64,000 nucleotides of DNA, taken from the NCBI GenBank assembly GCA_910585285.1, contig CAJUDL010000005.1:1-64000 (forward strand). The letters run 5' to 3'. Shown here piece after piece: positions 43,406 to 52,781 of this stretch; position 1 is the first letter of the stretch; each line of letters starts with the position of its first letter. The position numbers and the translations under genes were made by a program. The notes beneath the pieces are model-generated. The model ran no database searches, was not told the DNA's origin, and worked only from the letters and a program-made list of their open reading frames with translations. The DNA comes from an uncultured Muribaculaceae bacterium. Lineage in GTDB: Bacteria; Bacteroidota; Bacteroidia; Bacteroidales; Muribaculaceae.

Positions 43406-44076
43406 TGATGCTGTTTAAAATTATGATTATGAACGAAGATAACAATCTTATATTGCCGGAACCTACACTTAGAAGGCTTCCGTGGTATCTTGCATATGTG
43501 GAGATTCTTAAAGCCAATGGCGTTGAGAATGTGAGTTCTACCCAGATTTCACGCGCATTGAGCATCGATGCCTCCCAGATTGCTAAAGATTTGTCTTTCC
43601 TCAATATAAATGGCAAAACAAGAATCGGATATGAAGTCAATGCCCTTGTGGAAGCATTGTCTGACTTTCTTGGCTTCACTCGCTCCCACAAGGCATACGT
43701 AATCGGCACCGGAAGTCTTGGGAAAGCACTGATCCGTGACTCGGGACTCTCGAATTATGGTCTTGAGATTGTGGCTGGTTTTGATGTAAATCCGGAAATT
43801 ATCTCACGCACGGACCTTGGTGTGCCAATATATCATATCGACAAAATTTATGAGGTGATGGAAGAAAATCCGGCTTCAATCGGCATTCTGACAGTGCCAG
43901 CGCAATCGGCGCAAGAGTGTGCCGACATAGCGATAGGTGCCGGTATCAAAGCAATCTGGAATTTCTCTCCTTACAGGGTCAAGGTCGCTGAAGGAGTAGT
44001 GATGGCAAACACATCGATATACGCTCACCTCGCACTTATATTCAATCGTCTTGAAGAAAGACATTCAAGAAATTGA
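43405..44076 (+). CDS. rex: Redox-sensing transcriptional repressor Rex
   Basis: NAD(H)-sensing repressor of fermentation and respiration genes. N-terminal winged helix (EPTLRRLPWYLAYVEILKAN, VSSTQISRALSIDASQIAKD) and a Rossmann domain starting AYVIGTGSLGKALI, with VPAQSAQECADIA and AIWNFSP towards the end. 223 residues from the first ATG. Three candidate starts (43405, 43423, 43429) exist; the last, giving MNEDNNLILPEPTLRRLP, looks most natural. It is embedded between PorU-like and FAH genes and probably co-transcribed. It might act on pta-ackA, but no operator was identified. Confidence 0.93.
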   Translation: MMLFKIMIMNEDNNLILPEPTLRRLPWYLAYVEILKANGVENVSSTQISRALSIDASQIAKDLSFLNINGKTRIGYEVNALVEALSDFLGFTRSHKAYVIGTGSLGKALIRDSGLSNYGLEIVAGFDVNPEIISRTDLGVPIYHIDKIYEVMEENPASIGILTVPAQSAQECADIAIGAGIKAIWNFSPYRVKVAEGVVMANTSIYAHLALIFNRLEERHSRN

Positions 44077-44095
44077 CCTCTGCACATCGTTAGAA

Positions 44096-44677
44096 ATGAA
44101 GATATTCAATATTATCGGAAGATACAGTGACGTTCCTGAACAAGAAATCAACTGGCATATGCTGCAGGATTCGACTGTGATTCGTTCTGACAATCCATTT
44201 TTTGTTCCTGATTTTGACACCGAGTTCCGATTATATCCCTCTTTGGCGATAAGAATCGACAGACTCGGAAAATCCATCGCGCCAAAATTCGCCCACAGAT
44301 ATTATGCGCAAGTAACTCTTGCAGCTACTGTAAGAGCTGAAAATATACTTTCTGAACTGCGGGCAAAAGGATTGCCATGGGACAAGGCAATATCATTCGA
44401 CCGCTGCTGCATGCTCGGTGATTTCAGACCTATAGAAAACATAGACGCGGCAAAGAGAATATTCTTCCATATCGGAGATTGTACACGCGAAATATCTCGC
44501 GCCGGATTTAAATCAGACGTTGACAAAATAATTTCACTTGTAAGTGAAAACAACATACTCAAGATGGGAGATGTCATACTTCTCACAGGAGATGAAACCG
44601 GAATAAGACTCGAACCGGGGCAAAATCTCCATGCTGAAATTGACTCCGACAAACTACTTGAAATCAGAATCAAATGA
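44096..44677 (+). CDS. Fumarylacetoacetate hydrolase (FAH) family protein
   Basis: Protein of about 193 residues with a shortened FAH fold: DNPFFVPDFDTEFRLYPSLA, IRIDRLGKSI, ARLP-type helix replaced by ENILSELRAKGLPWDKAISF, then GDVILLTGDETGIRL near the end. FAH-family enzymes cleave C-C bonds or hydrate/decarboxylate 2-keto acids; this Bacteroidales form is of unknown substrate, and the metal triad is not fully recognisable. I start at ATG 44096, since an upstream TTG (44051) would overlap rex. Its stop overlaps the ATG of the second PorU-like gene (ATGA). Confidence 0.75.
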   Translation: MKIFNIIGRYSDVPEQEINWHMLQDSTVIRSDNPFFVPDFDTEFRLYPSLAIRIDRLGKSIAPKFAHRYYAQVTLAATVRAENILSELRAKGLPWDKAISFDRCCMLGDFRPIENIDAAKRIFFHIGDCTREISRAGFKSDVDKIISLVSENNILKMGDVILLTGDETGIRLEPGQNLHAEIDSDKLLEIRIK

Positions 44678-47600
44678 AAACAAAGCGAATAATTGCATTA
44701 TCACTTTTATGCCTCGGAATGCTGACCTCTTTAACGGCAAAGGGGGAATATACATTCCGGAATGAGTCAAAACTCGCAACGGGGAAATGGATAAAAGTTG
44801 AGATAGAATCTACAGGCCTGTACCAGATACCATATTCAACGCTTCGCGAAATGGGATTTGAAAACCCGGCTGAAGTTGGTGTTTACGGAAAGGGTGGCGG
44901 ACTTCTTTCCGTGAATTTCACATCTGCCAAGGAAGGGATACCCTACACTGACGACATAGATAAGATTGCCGTGATCCATGAAAACGAATCTCTGTATTTC
45001 TACGGCAAAGGAGTTGAAGACATACAATTTGAAGCAAAAAGTGCACCTCTTTTCAAACGGGGCACACCTAACCTATATTCCAATACCGCCTATTATTTTC
45101 TGTCAGACATAGACACGCCTCTGCTTGCAGCCGAATCTCAGTATGACGGGAATGGTTCCCTACTGAACAGCGGCTGGGGATATATATATCATGAAGCCGA
45201 TCTGGAACAAAACTCAACAGGCACCGGACAGCTTTTCTGGGGAGAGAGTTTCCTTGACGGGAAATCCACCCTAAGCTGGACAGTTCCATCACCTTGGCTC
45301 GTAACAGGTACTGGCAGACTTATGTGCAGACTCTACACATCCCCGGGCTCATCTGTATCGGGCAACATAGAAATCAGCAATGCCGACCAACCCGTTTCGA
45401 TAAACAGGGCAAAAGGCAACAACGATGTATTCTATAACTGTCCTTTAACATTACCTCTCACCTACAACCTCCAGGAGTCAGACAATATGACCCTGAGCAT
45501 TACAGCCACAGGAAGTGATCCTGACTTCCTGAATCTTGATTACTGGCTTCTCTCCTATCAGAAAAAACTTCCAGATGAATCAGATCTAAAGGGGAAGGCG
45601 GCAGAACAATACTCATTCTCATTAACAGCTAACCAGAGCTACAGTTGTCAGCTCGGCAGCGGACTTCGGTTCCTTGATGTCACTGACCCAGGAGCCATCA
45701 AACGCGGCAAACGCAATGAAAGTAATCCCATGATTACCGGATTCACGGCGTCTTCCCCAAGCACATCAGCAATCATATATGATCCCAATGTAAAACAGCT
45801 TGAAATCAAAGGTTGGGAAAAAGTAGAGAATATAAATCTGCATGCATTGAAGGAAGAAGGTGCCGAGCTGCTTATAATCACGGTGCCGCGCTTCCGTTCT
45901 TTTGCCGAACGTATCGCCGGTCTACACCGCGATTACGAAAACATCAAGGTGGCAGTTGCCACTCCTGAAGAGATCTATAATGAATTCTCGTCAGGTATAC
46001 CGGATCCTATGGCATACCGCGCCATTGCAAGAATGCTATATGATTCAAAAGGAAGCAGACTCAAGAACATTCTTCTTTTAGGACCAAGCGACAGAAACCT
46101 TCGACGCGAAATAGAGGGAGAAACAAAATTTGATCGTATTATCGGTCTACAACAAGCAACCGTAACTCCCGGACGCGCGGCAAGTCCGGGATATGACTTC
46201 TATGGAATCATAATAGATGAAATTGACGAAGAGAGATTATACACAAATGTAATGAATGTTGGTGTTGGATTGCTGTCATGCGAAACAGACAATGAATGCG
46301 AACGCGCCATCCGCAAGATAGAGGAGTATCTTTCAGACGACACCCAGGCTTGGCGGGTAAACGAAACTCTGACAGTAGGCGGTTTACACGACAATCACAC
46401 TCACGACAAGCAGGCTGAAGATTACGGAAACCTTATACGTAATTACACTGGAATTAGCGGCATGGCGCATACAACAATAGCTGTGGATGCTTACGGGAAT
46501 AAAGACGCTCAGCGCATGTTTTCCCAAACACTTGAAAACGGGAAAATATTCTCTGTCTGGTTTGGACATGGAGGTCGCGCTATGCTGGGACAAGACAAGA
46601 ACTTTTTCACCACTTCCGAAGCTGTCAGTCTCAAAAACAGTCATCTCGGGTTCATGTATATGGGCGGATGTGACTTTTCTCTGCCCGACATCCGTGCCCG
46701 CGGTCTTGGAGAAACTATTGTGCTCGATTCCGAAAGAGGGATGGCAGGAGCTATTGTCAGCACACGCACGGCATGGTCAAACCAAAATTATGATCTTGGC
46801 AAGAGAATACTTGACGGATGGCTAAAGCCGGCAAATACCGATGTCTCTCCTACAATAGGAGAGGTATATGCAAAAGCCAAATCAAACGCATCTTCCGCAA
46901 ACTCTCTTACATTTGTCCTTGCCGGAGACCCTGCTTTGAAAATACCGTCACCACTGAGAATGGTCAAGATGTCAGACTTTTCCGCTTCGCCAGGTGAAAA
47001 GATCATAATAGACGGTTCCATTACGGACAAGAATGGCAATCCCGACAATTCATTCAACGGCAAGGTTGTGTTTAAACTTATGGAGCCTGCAATAACGCTA
47101 AGATCAAAAGACTACGTTACCCACACGGGCACAACTCCGGTAAAAGTGACGACAAACGGAGAAACGACAACTGTATATTATACCCTTGATGTTACATACG
47201 ACACCAACCTGATCACAGCCGCGGAAGCGGACGTTGAATCCGGTAAGTTCTCCGTTTCTATGGTTATCCCCAAAGAGACCGCTGCCTTTACGGATCAAAA
47301 TCTGAAACTCCACGCCGGCGTATTCGACAAGTCAAGATGGCTCGGAGGATCGGGCGCTGCAACCATATCCATTACAAGTGCTCCATCTGAAAACACACAG
47401 ATTGACATCGTAGCACCTGTCGTAAATGCGACATACGACAACAACCGTCAGATTGTTATTGTGGAAGCATCAGATGAAACATCACTCCCGCTTTCTCCAT
47501 CCGCATATGCCGTAACCCTTGATGGCAGACCTTCCTCTATGATGACTGAAACATATAATGAGGATGGCAATTCCGGCAAAACATTTTCCGGCTATACGGA

Positions 47601-47988
47601 TATTTATGATCTTGCTGACGGAAAGCATACCTACTCGGTGACTGCAAGAGACATCGCAGGCAACAACGTCACTACTGAAATTGAATTTGTCAAAGAACCC
47701 CGCAAAGCGCCTCTTTCCCTTATTCTCTCTTCTAAAGCTGTGGTTGATGATATCGAAATATGTGTCGAAGGCGATGATAATCCCGGCTCGCTGGAGTATG
47801 AAATCCGCAATACAAATGGCGAAACTGTAATGACCCGTATCGGTGCATTCACATCCATTACTTGGGATTGCCGCGATTCAAAAGGGAACAAAGTTTCACC
47901 TGGTCTATACCGCATAAGGGTTCGCTCTGCAGAGGGATCCGTTTCTACAAAATATTCGGAATGGGCTAATTTTGCAATATTGCAATAA
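44674..47988 (+). CDS. porU: PorU-like C25 family protease of type IX secretion (second copy)
   Basis: 1104-residue paralogue of the protein at 40019, with signal peptide and the same N-terminal marks (TGLYQIPYSTLREMGF, VGVYGKGGG). The C25 domain at about 395-760 keeps both catalytic residues: His632 (WFGHGGRA) and Cys666 (MGGCDFSLPD). A FlgD-like C-terminal domain ends the protein (SKGNKVSPGLYRIRVRSA). It lies directly upstream of porV, as PorU does in Porphyromonas, so by position this could be the canonical sortase; both copies look active. Overlaps the FAH gene by 4 bp. Confidence 0.82.
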   Translation: MKTKRIIALSLLCLGMLTSLTAKGEYTFRNESKLATGKWIKVEIESTGLYQIPYSTLREMGFENPAEVGVYGKGGGLLSVNFTSAKEGIPYTDDIDKIAVIHENESLYFYGKGVEDIQFEAKSAPLFKRGTPNLYSNTAYYFLSDIDTPLLAAESQYDGNGSLLNSGWGYIYHEADLEQNSTGTGQLFWGESFLDGKSTLSWTVPSPWLVTGTGRLMCRLYTSPGSSVSGNIEISNADQPVSINRAKGNNDVFYNCPLTLPLTYNLQESDNMTLSITATGSDPDFLNLDYWLLSYQKKLPDESDLKGKAAEQYSFSLTANQSYSCQLGSGLRFLDVTDPGAIKRGKRNESNPMITGFTASSPSTSAIIYDPNVKQLEIKGWEKVENINLHALKEEGAELLIITVPRFRSFAERIAGLHRDYENIKVAVATPEEIYNEFSSGIPDPMAYRAIARMLYDSKGSRLKNILLLGPSDRNLRREIEGETKFDRIIGLQQATVTPGRAASPGYDFYGIIIDEIDEERLYTNVMNVGVGLLSCETDNECERAIRKIEEYLSDDTQAWRVNETLTVGGLHDNHTHDKQAEDYGNLIRNYTGISGMAHTTIAVDAYGNKDAQRMFSQTLENGKIFSVWFGHGGRAMLGQDKNFFTTSEAVSLKNSHLGFMYMGGCDFSLPDIRARGLGETIVLDSERGMAGAIVSTRTAWSNQNYDLGKRILDGWLKPANTDVSPTIGEVYAKAKSNASSANSLTFVLAGDPALKIPSPLRMVKMSDFSASPGEKIIIDGSITDKNGNPDNSFNGKVVFKLMEPAITLRSKDYVTHTGTTPVKVTTNGETTTVYYTLDVTYDTNLITAAEADVESGKFSVSMVIPKETAAFTDQNLKLHAGVFDKSRWLGGSGAATISITSAPSENTQIDIVAPVVNATYDNNRQIVIVEASDETSLPLSPSAYAVTLDGRPSSMMTETYNEDGNSGKTFSGYTDIYDLADGKHTYSVTARDIAGNNVTTEIEFVKEPRKAPLSLILSSKAVVDDIEICVEGDDNPGSLEYEIRNTNGETVMTRIGAFTSITWDCRDSKGNKVSPGLYRIRVRSAEGSVSTKYSEWANFAILQ

Positions 47989-48017
47989 AAGCGTTAAAAT
48001 CGAGTTTAACAATTAGG

Positions 48018-49238
48018 ATGAAAATGAAATATAAAATAGTGTCAATTCTGACAGCGCTACTTCTTGGAGGCGCAGCTGTCAGTGCGAAAAATGACATAAA
48101 AGACAACGAGTTCAACCCTGTGAACACCGGTGTCACCACCCTCTCCATTGCACCTGATGCCAGAGGCAGCTCATTGGGTAATCTTGGAGCCGCCACTGAT
48201 CCGGATATGAACTCTCAGTTCTGGAACCCTTCGAAATACGCTTTCGGTTATTCCACGGGAGGATTGTCTCTGTCATATACTCCATGGCTCAGAAAGATTG
48301 TCAATGACATCTTTCTTGCCAATCTTGCCGGATACTGGAAACCGGGAAGCGGTGATAACCAGGCTTTCAGCGCCTCTCTGCGATATTTTTCTCTCGGAGA
48401 GGTAACCACCAGCGGATATGAAAGCGAAGGGAACGTACAGACCATAAACCCTTATGAGTTTGCAATCGATCTCGGATATTCACGCAAGCTTTCGGAAAAA
48501 TTCTCAATGGGTGTGGTATTACGATATATACTTTCCGACCTGTCATATAATGACACCCAGACCGGAGAATCCAACACCGCTGCATCGGCATTCTCTGTTG
48601 ATCTTTCGGGATATTTTACAACTTATCCAATGATCGGACGCAGTGAATGTCAGTTCTCGTGGGGTTTTGACATATCCAATATCGGTACGAAGGTAAGTTA
48701 CGATCATGGCGCATCCAATGCATTCCTGCCTACCAATCTCCGCCTTGGAGCTAACTTTATGTTTCCGCTTGCTGATTACAACACCCTTGCATTCGGACTC
48801 GATCTGAATAAACTGCTTGTTCCGACCAAACCTCGTCAGAAAGATTATGACACTTCGACTCCTGAAGGGCAACAGGAATATGAGGACGCTCTTGACAAAT
48901 GGGAGACAATGTCTCCAATCACGGGTATCTTCAAAAGTTTCACGGATGCACCCGGCGGTTTCAAGGAAGAGCTTCAGGAAATTGGAGTGAGTTTTGGCGC
49001 TGAATACGCCTACAACCAACAATTTTTTGTGCGTGCAGGATATAATTACGAACATGCCAATAAGGGAGGCAGAAGCTATTTCGCTTTCGGAGCCGGGTTC
49101 TCTCTTAATGTGGTGCAGCTCGACGCATCATATATGCTCGCAACGGCGCAGAGTTCTCCCCTTGACCAGACCTTGCGTTTCACGCTGACTTTCGACATGG
49201 ATGGTCTCCGCGACCTCCTCGGCAAACGAAGAAGATAA
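48018..49238 (+). CDS. porV: Type IX secretion outer-membrane protein PorV
   Basis: FadL-like beta-barrel (406 residues) that collects cargo from the translocon and delivers it to PorU. Signal peptide to about residue 23, then the PorV hallmark NPVNTGVTTLSIAPDARGSS and AATDPDMNSQFWNPSKYAF. Alternating strands end in LRFTLTFDM and a short basic tail. It follows the second PorU-like gene by 29 bp. The other T9SS components (PorK, L, M, N, Sov) are not in the window. Confidence 0.93.
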   Translation: MKMKYKIVSILTALLLGGAAVSAKNDIKDNEFNPVNTGVTTLSIAPDARGSSLGNLGAATDPDMNSQFWNPSKYAFGYSTGGLSLSYTPWLRKIVNDIFLANLAGYWKPGSGDNQAFSASLRYFSLGEVTTSGYESEGNVQTINPYEFAIDLGYSRKLSEKFSMGVVLRYILSDLSYNDTQTGESNTAASAFSVDLSGYFTTYPMIGRSECQFSWGFDISNIGTKVSYDHGASNAFLPTNLRLGANFMFPLADYNTLAFGLDLNKLLVPTKPRQKDYDTSTPEGQQEYEDALDKWETMSPITGIFKSFTDAPGGFKEELQEIGVSFGAEYAYNQQFFVRAGYNYEHANKGGRSYFAFGAGFSLNVVQLDASYMLATAQSSPLDQTLRFTLTFDMDGLRDLLGKRRR

Positions 49239-49240
49239 TT

Positions 49241-49317
49241 TGAGGCGTTAGGTTTTAGGCATTAGGCATTATAAACTTTGCCAAAGAGACCTAAGACCTA
49301 AAGCCTAAAACCCCAAT
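49241..49317. repeat. Palindromic TTTTAGGC/GCCTAAAA repeat
   Basis: GTTAGGTTTTAGGCATTAGG on the left and GACCTAAAGCCTAAAACCCC on the right can pair, so the porV-lgt gap could form a long hairpin and might end the upstream transcript. It shares its blocks with the repeats at 18988 and 30446. Confidence 0.75.
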
Positions 49318-49320
49318 ACA

Positions 49321-50163
49321 ATGCTAAACATAATATATTGGAATGCTAATCCGATCCTTTTCTCTCTCGGTCCAATCTCAGTGAGATGGTATGGACTGAT
49401 GTTCGCAATCGGATTCACCATCGGTTATTGGCTCGTGGCTAAAATGTTCCGCCACGAAGGAGCTCCTGAAAAATGGCTTGGCACATTGTTGATTTATGTC
49501 GTAATCGCAACAATTGTCGGCTCGCGTCTTGGACACGTTTTCTTTTATGAATGGGGATATTATTCACAACACCCCGCCGAAATATTCAAAATATGGGAGG
49601 GAGGACTTGCAAGCCATGGAGGCACGATTGCCAATATAATAGCCCTTTTCCTCTTCTCTTGGTTTGTTTCCAAGAAACCGGCTTCATGGGTATTCGACAA
49701 GATCGTGATAGCAATTGCCCTTGTGGGTGGACTCATCCGTCTTGGCAATCTTATGAATAGCGAAATATACGGTGGTCCCACCGACCTGCCATGGGGATTC
49801 GTATTCCTTCGTAACGGTGAAACGGTGCCGGCACACCCCACGCAGATCTATGAAGCTCTCTGCTATTTCCTTCTGTTTGGTCTGCTGATGTGGATGTATT
49901 GGAAAAAGAATGCGGAAGAGCGACCCTGGCTGATCACGGGTGTATTCTTTATCGGCATATTTTTCCCCCGTTTCCTCATCGAATACGTGAAGAATGTGCA
50001 GGTTCAGTCGGAATATGAAATGATTGCAACCTACGGCATGAACCTTGGACAAATGCTCAGCATACCTTTTATTCTTTTAGGCGTATTCCTTGTGATATGG
50101 GCGATGACACATCCCCGTCAACACTTCAAATTCCCCAACAAGTTCGCCGACGAAAAAAAATAA
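49321..50163 (+). CDS. lgt: Prolipoprotein diacylglyceryl transferase
   Basis: Inner-membrane enzyme that attaches diacylglycerol to the lipobox Cys, the first step for all the lipoproteins seen in this window. 280 residues, about seven helices. Conserved motifs: VRWYGLMFAIGF, GSRLGHVFFYE, GGLASHGG (essential His and Gly), and the Lgt signature GGLIRLGNLMNSEIYG with the catalytic Arg. It starts just after the palindromic repeat and ends 9 bp from the convergent sufS. Confidence 0.96.
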   Translation: MLNIIYWNANPILFSLGPISVRWYGLMFAIGFTIGYWLVAKMFRHEGAPEKWLGTLLIYVVIATIVGSRLGHVFFYEWGYYSQHPAEIFKIWEGGLASHGGTIANIIALFLFSWFVSKKPASWVFDKIVIAIALVGGLIRLGNLMNSEIYGGPTDLPWGFVFLRNGETVPAHPTQIYEALCYFLLFGLLMWMYWKKNAEERPWLITGVFFIGIFFPRFLIEYVKNVQVQSEYEMIATYGMNLGQMLSIPFILLGVFLVIWAMTHPRQHFKFPNKFADEKK

Positions 50164-50172
50164 TAGCAACGA

Positions 50173-51387
50173 TCAAAACATAGCCGCCACGCGCCTCAGC
50201 GCGGCAATAAAGATATCAGCCTCCTCTTGTGTGTTGTATGCCGCAAAGGAGGCTCTTACTGTACCTGGAATGCCAAATCTCTCCATAAGGGGCTGTGCAC
50301 AGTGATGACCAGTGCGGACTGCCACCCCGAGTTTATCAAGCAAGAGGCCAATATCATAGTTATGGACATCTCCGACATTAAATGAAATCACGGCTGCCTT
50401 TTCGGGTGCCTCCCCATATATCTTGATACCAGGAATTTCAAGCAAACCATGGGTAGTATATCTAAGCAATTCCTCTTCGTGCGTACGAATGCTGTCAAGT
50501 CCTGTTTCATTAAGAAAATCAAGAGCCTTGGAGAAAGCCGCAATATCTATGAAGTCAGGCGTTCCTGCCTCAAATTTAAAGGGAAGGTCAGCAAATGTGG
50601 TACCTTTGAAACTTACATGCTTTATCATCTCCCCGCCTCCTTGATATGGCGGCATGGATTCCAGAAGTGACCGTCGACCATAGAGAACACCTACACCTGT
50701 TGGTCCATACATCTTATGGGATGAGAATGCATAAAAATCGCAGTCAAGATCCTTAACGTCAATCTTAAGATGTGGTGATGCCTGCGCCCCGTCTACCATT
50801 GCCGGGACTCCATGCTCATGAGCAATACAAATCATCTCTTTCACGGGATTCACTGTGCCGAGAACATTACTGACATGGGTAAATGTTGCAAGAACAGTGC
50901 GGTCGTTGAAATATGACTTGTATTGCTCAAGATCAAGCTCACCTTTATCGTTCACATCTACCACACGGAGCTTTATATCCTTGTGACGCTGAAGAAGCTG
51001 CCAAGGAACGATGTTGGCATGATGCTCCATTACGGTGAGGATAATTTCGTCGCCGTCTCGAAAACGATCGCCGAAAGATGAAGCTACAAGGTTTATACCC
51101 TCCGTTGTGCCTCGTGTAAAGATGACTTCTTCGATGCTTTCAGCATTTATATAATCCTTGACTTTGCGGCGCGTTTGTTCCTGAAGGTCGGTAGCTTCCT
51201 GCGACAACGTATGCACACCCCGATGCACATTTGCTTTTGTATGCTCATAAAGCGAAGTTATGTTGTCAACAACCAATGCCGGTGTCTGAGAAGTCGCCGT
51301 GTTATCGAGATATATAAGCCTTTTTCCTCCAACTGTTCTCTGAAGAATAGGAAACTGCTCTCTGATTCTTTCTATATCAAAACTCAT
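50173..51387 (-). CDS. sufS: Cysteine desulfurase SufS
   Basis: PLP enzyme taking sulfur from cysteine for Fe-S cluster assembly (group II desulfurase). 404 residues. N-terminal LIYLDNTATSQTP, the PLP Lys in FSSHKMYGPTGVGVLYG, and the active-site Cys in RTGHHCAQPLM. Last gene of the sufC-sufD-sufS run, 41 bp after sufD. No SufE or SufU gene is seen next to it. Confidence 0.95.
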   Translation of the reverse strand: MSFDIERIREQFPILQRTVGGKRLIYLDNTATSQTPALVVDNITSLYEHTKANVHRGVHTLSQEATDLQEQTRRKVKDYINAESIEEVIFTRGTTEGINLVASSFGDRFRDGDEIILTVMEHHANIVPWQLLQRHKDIKLRVVDVNDKGELDLEQYKSYFNDRTVLATFTHVSNVLGTVNPVKEMICIAHEHGVPAMVDGAQASPHLKIDVKDLDCDFYAFSSHKMYGPTGVGVLYGRRSLLESMPPYQGGGEMIKHVSFKGTTFADLPFKFEAGTPDFIDIAAFSKALDFLNETGLDSIRTHEEELLRYTTHGLLEIPGIKIYGEAPEKAAVISFNVGDVHNYDIGLLLDKLGVAVRTGHHCAQPLMERFGIPGTVRASFAAYNTQEEADIFIAALRRVAAMF

Positions 51388-51428
51388 ATCAATTATACTT
51401 ACGTCACAGGGCTATCAATCATTACTGC

Positions 51429-52781
51429 TTATTTACCGCAACGGGAACACGACGCACACGCCGAACTCTCGCCGGCAAACCTACGTTCCGTCATTAGGCG
51501 CAACCGATCGCGCAATGCCTCAACGCGGATACGGTCAATGATGTCAGCCATGAATGCCTGTTTAAGCAGAAGGCGAGCCGTAGCCTCATCAAGACCGCGA
51601 GTACGCATATAAAACATCTGCATCTCATTGAGCTGACCAATGGCTGTGCCATGCGAACATTTCACATCATCATTGTATATCTCAAGCTCCGGTCTACTTG
51701 TCATCTGGGCTTCATTGCTCCCCACAAGGTTGCGGTTAGACTGATATGCCTCGGTTTTCACGGCGCCGGGAGCAACATAAATTCTTCCCGTGAAAGCACC
51801 CTTAGCTTCATCATCAAGTGTGAATTTAAACAGTTCGTTGGATGCGCAACGCGGTGATGAATGGTCAATACGCGAATAGGTCGAGACTTTTCTATGCGCA
51901 TCCTCTATGCCCATGCCATAGAGATGGAGCTCGGCATCCTCTCCGTTGAAAGACGTATAGTATTCGTTACGGGTTGTGCCATTGAACAAAGTCAGACCAT
52001 CTATAGAGACATGACTCCCCGCGTCTTGACAAAGATACAATGCAGATGCACGCGAAGTTTTCTCCGTTGATTCCTCAAGGTTGTAATAATCAAACGAAGC
52101 GTTATTGCCCACATGTATTTCAACTGTCTCAAGAGAAAGGAATTTAAGATCCGGATTCTGCGTATGATCGCACACAAGAAGTGTTGCTTCGGCATCTTCT
52201 TCAACAATTATCAGCAGACGACGCACAGCCATCAGCGGCATGCCGTTCTCAAGTATGTTTACAAGTTGAATAGGCTTCTCAACTTTCACTCCTTTCTTCA
52301 CACGCAGATAGAAGCCATCTTGCGCAAGGAGAGTATTAAGAGCAACAATAGGATTCTTAAGATCAGCTAATTTACCATAATATTCTGCAATCTGCCCGGG
52401 ATGATCAGTCGCAAACTTTCTCAGACTCCCAACTTCCACCCCTTCAGGAATAGATTCAAAAGCACCTGCTGTAGCAGCAAAAGTATCATTGACAAGCATG
52501 AAAAGTGAAGTGGAAAGCATAGGCACATCGCAGCGAAACGTTGCCTGAGGATTAACGTCGATATCAAGTTTTGCAATGTTCAGTCCATAATCTGGAGCAA
52601 ACATCTCCTCCAAATCGCAGTTCTCATAGTTGTCGGCACCCACTTTAGGCAGCTTCATATCTTTGAGCATCTGTAATGCAGCTGGTCGCAACGCATTAAG
52701 CGGAGCGGCTCCGTTGGCATCTATAAGATCATGATGCTTGTCAAATAGATCAAGATATTGTTTTAGCGCGCTCATAGTCAT
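51429..52781 (-). CDS. sufD: Fe-S cluster assembly protein SufD
   Basis: Scaffold subunit of the SufBCD complex (450 residues), a right-handed beta-helix. Typical segments are VKVEKPIQLVNI, EDAHRKVSTYSRIDHSSPRC, GAFTGRIYVAPGAVKTEAYQ and DVKCSHGTAIGQLNEMQMFY. The C-terminus ends in a Cys cluster with CxxCxxC spacing (SSACASCSRCGK), not part of the core fold. Its start overlaps the sufC stop by 4 bp, so the two are translationally coupled. Confidence 0.93.
   Translation of the reverse strand: MTMSALKQYLDLFDKHHDLIDANGAAPLNALRPAALQMLKDMKLPKVGADNYENCDLEEMFAPDYGLNIAKLDIDVNPQATFRCDVPMLSTSLFMLVNDTFAATAGAFESIPEGVEVGSLRKFATDHPGQIAEYYGKLADLKNPIVALNTLLAQDGFYLRVKKGVKVEKPIQLVNILENGMPLMAVRRLLIIVEEDAEATLLVCDHTQNPDLKFLSLETVEIHVGNNASFDYYNLEESTEKTSRASALYLCQDAGSHVSIDGLTLFNGTTRNEYYTSFNGEDAELHLYGMGIEDAHRKVSTYSRIDHSSPRCASNELFKFTLDDEAKGAFTGRIYVAPGAVKTEAYQSNRNLVGSNEAQMTSRPELEIYNDDVKCSHGTAIGQLNEMQMFYMRTRGLDEATARLLLKQAFMADIIDRIRVEALRDRLRLMTERRFAGESSACASCSRCGK

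Noticed and set aside
50155..50175. Terminator between convergent lgt and sufS
   Set aside because: Only nine bases separate the stop codons, and no convincing stem with a T-run was seen.
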